This document shows positions 62,533-64,000 of a DNA stretch of 64,000 nt, one piece after another. The stretch spans positions 648,501-712,500 of the forward strand of contig JACKNY010000001.1 in NCBI GenBank assembly GCA_024234615.1, read 5' to 3'. Every line of letters starts with the position of its first letter. Positions within the stretch are counted from its first letter, which is position 1. A program made the position numbers and the translations under genes. Under the pieces are notes generated by a model that saw nothing but the letters and a program-made list of their open reading frames with translations, did no database searches and was not told the origin of the DNA. Origin of the DNA: Pseudomonadales bacterium. GTDB taxonomy: Bacteria > Pseudomonadota > Gammaproteobacteria > Pseudomonadales > IMCC2047.

Positions 62533-63224
62533 GCGAAATCACCGGCACGTTCCGCCAATTGGCCCTGCTCCAAGGTCAAAATACGGTTTGCACTTTGTGC
62601 CACCGCCTGACTATGGGTGACCAGAATCAGCGTTACGCCCTCCTGCGCCACCAGACGATTGAGCAACGCCATCACGTCGCGGCCAATCTGTGCGTCCAGA
62701 TTGCCAGTGGGTTCGTCCGCCAACAATAGCGGTGGTTTGTGCGCCAGTGCGCGGGCAATAGCGACTCGCTGTTGTTCGCCGCCGGAGAGTTGATCGGGGA
62801 AGCGTTGGGCATAAGCGGTTAAGCCGACCTGCTCTAATAGCTCGGCCACTCTTGCTTTGGTATCCTGCGCTGACCAGCGATTCAACTCCAAAGCTAAAGC
62901 AATATTCTCAGCTACCGTCAGGGTGGGGATTAAATGAAAAAATTGGTAGATCACCCCGATCTGTTGGCGCCTAAACAGCGTGAGCGCGGGTTCGCCTAAC
63001 TGGGTGATCTCTTGCTGAGCAATATGGATTCGGCCCTCGGTTGCCTTGTCTATGCCGCTGATAAGGTTGAGTAAGGTGGACTTGCCGGAGCCACTACGAC
63101 CGAGTAACGCGACGGATTCAGCGGGTTGTACCGCGAGACTGACACGGTCAAGGATGGTGCGAGTGATATCCCCTTCCTTCAGGCTATAAACTAGCTTTTC
63201 GATTTCCACTAACGCTTGCGTCAT
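62526..63224 (-). CDS. LolD/MacB-type ABC ATPase (AttE-like)
   Basis: ABC ATPase, 232 residues. Walker A is GRSGSGKST (near residue 41), the signature LSGGEQQRVAIARAL, and Walker B PLLLADEPTGNLD, the form typical of MacB/LolD/FtsE. It is the first gene of the three-gene operon. Divergent from the gene at 63255. Confidence 0.93.
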   Translation of the reverse strand: MTQALVEIEKLVYSLKEGDITRTILDRVSLAVQPAESVALLGRSGSGKSTLLNLISGIDKATEGRIHIAQQEITQLGEPALTLFRRQQIGVIYQFFHLIPTLTVAENIALALELNRWSAQDTKARVAELLEQVGLTAYAQRFPDQLSGGEQQRVAIARALAHKPPLLLADEPTGNLDAQIGRDVMALLNRLVAQEGVTLILVTHSQAVAQSANRILTLEQGQLAERAGDFAW

Positions 63225-63254
63225 TCGTATAGGCTCATGATCTCTGGGTTCCCT

Positions 63255-64000
63255 ATGATAACCTTCAATCTGGTATCACTGCACCTTCTGTGCAATGATC
63301 TGTGCAATGGTCGGCGTGACGATTTATTTTTCTCTCAAACGGATGTTATTGAGTTGTTCAAATTTCTATTTAAAACTCCTACGGACACTGTTGGATACCC
63401 TGACTATCTAGTGATCAATCGTCGCAAAGTGAAGTGGGCAAGAATTCAGGTGCATGCCGATGGCAAGGTGCAGATGGTCGTGCCTCTGCACTATACCGAG
63501 CGAGACATCAGCCATTTTTTCCAGCAAAAACAACACTGGATAGAGCAAAAACGGGCTGGCATGCAACGCCCTGCACATGAGGTATTAGGTATTAAAGAGG
63601 GTCAGCTGCTGCTGTTTGGTCGCGGCTATGATTTGTCCGATATCAGGGCGAGTGAGGAAGTGATCGACCACGATCAGCAAATGATCACTAGCCGATACAA
63701 CTTGGCGCAACAGCAACAGCAGGAAAGTTGGTATAGAAAACTTGCCAAAGCCTATCTTTCTGAGCAGATTGAACAACTGGCATACACGCATGGCTATAGC
63801 TTCAGTCGTCTATTTATTCGTGCGCAACGAACGCGTTGGGGTTCCTGCAGTGCGCAGAAAAATATTTCACTGAACTGGAAATTGGTCAAAGCACCGATTC
63901 ATGTGAGTGATTATGTCATCCTGCATGAATTGGCGCATACCCGGATAATGAATCACAGTCCTGCCTTTTGGCGAGAGGTCGAACAACTTGTGCCGGATTA
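63255..64000 (+). CDS. YgjP-type (DUF45) metallopeptidase, 3' truncated
   Basis: Zinc-peptidase-like protein of the YgjP/SprT-like group. The frame is open to the window end. Motifs are RTRWGSCSAQKNISLNWKL and VILHELAHTRIMNHSPAFW (HExxH-type HELAH). The conserved part begins at about 63396 (YPDYLVINRRK), so the ATG 63255 start may be too early; ATG 63237 and GTG 63411 are in frame. It is divergent from the ABC ATPase gene. Function in most bacteria is unknown. Confidence 0.82.
   Translation, partial: MITFNLVSLHLLCNDLCNGRRDDLFFSQTDVIELFKFLFKTPTDTVGYPDYLVINRRKVKWARIQVHADGKVQMVVPLHYTERDISHFFQQKQHWIEQKRAGMQRPAHEVLGIKEGQLLLFGRGYDLSDIRASEEVIDHDQQMITSRYNLAQQQQQESWYRKLAKAYLSEQIEQLAYTHGYSFSRLFIRAQRTRWGSCSAQKNISLNWKLVKAPIHVSDYVILHELAHTRIMNHSPAFWREVEQLVPD

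Noticed and set aside
1..64000. CRISPR arrays, tRNA or rRNA genes, insertion sequences
   Set aside because: No regularly spaced direct repeats, no tRNA-like cloverleaf with the T-loop core, and no transposase or integrase was seen.

Overview
The window is chromosomal DNA from a gammaproteobacterium that can respire nitrate. The gene orders iscRSUA-hscBA-fdx-iscX-ndk-rlmN-pilF-rodZ-hisS-yfgM-bamB-der and narGHJI-ppiC point to this class, perhaps a marine or pseudomonad-like lineage. Base composition looks close to or just under 50% GC. I do not assign a genus. I see no rRNA, tRNA, insertion sequence, prophage or CRISPR array.

Region 1 (1-15.3 kb) is an anaerobic nitrate-respiration block. It holds a truncated NarK-type transporter, narGHJI, a parvulin PPIase, ubiTUV (oxygen-independent ubiquinone synthesis), moaB-moeA (molybdenum cofactor) and, convergently, hemN (oxygen-independent haem synthesis). 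These genes supply the enzyme, its quinone donor, its Mo cofactor and haem without oxygen. An FNR/Anr-like site lies upstream of hemN.

Region 2 (15.3-30.7 kb) is core genome. A small methyltransferase is followed by the complete isc Fe-S assembly operon with an IscR-type promoter, then ndk, rlmN, pilF, rodZ, hisS, yfgM, bamB, der and a metallo-hydrolase. ispG, which usually sits between rodZ and hisS, is absent here.

Region 3 (30.8-44 kb) is mixed. It has an FAD oxidoreductase, a cytochrome b561-like gene with a copper-type TonB receptor, a small exported protein with a dihaem cytochrome c peroxidase, a Kef-type antiporter, gdhA, an unknown small protein containing a strong hairpin, rnk, an Rrf2 Fe-S regulator, and norE-norF without norCB.

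Region 4 (44-51 kb) is an unusual catabolic or biosynthetic cluster on the minus strand: an ALDH7-type dehydrogenase, a fused E1 alpha/beta 2-oxoacid dehydrogenase, a stand-alone FabD-like acyltransferase with altered substrate-site residues, and an alpha/beta hydrolase. A divergent LysR regulator flanks it. No E2 or E3 subunit is nearby. This is the best candidate for an undescribed pathway in the window.

Region 5 (51-64 kb) is accessory. It contains a decayed VOC (glyoxalase-fold) gene, dinB under a clear LexA box, an ABC-2 exporter with tpm and a MATE/ANK-like flippase, a hipBA toxin-antitoxin pair with four evenly spaced operator-like palindromes, a MITE-like nested palindrome, an attEFGH-like ABC/FtsX/lipocalin operon, and a truncated YgjP-type metallopeptidase.
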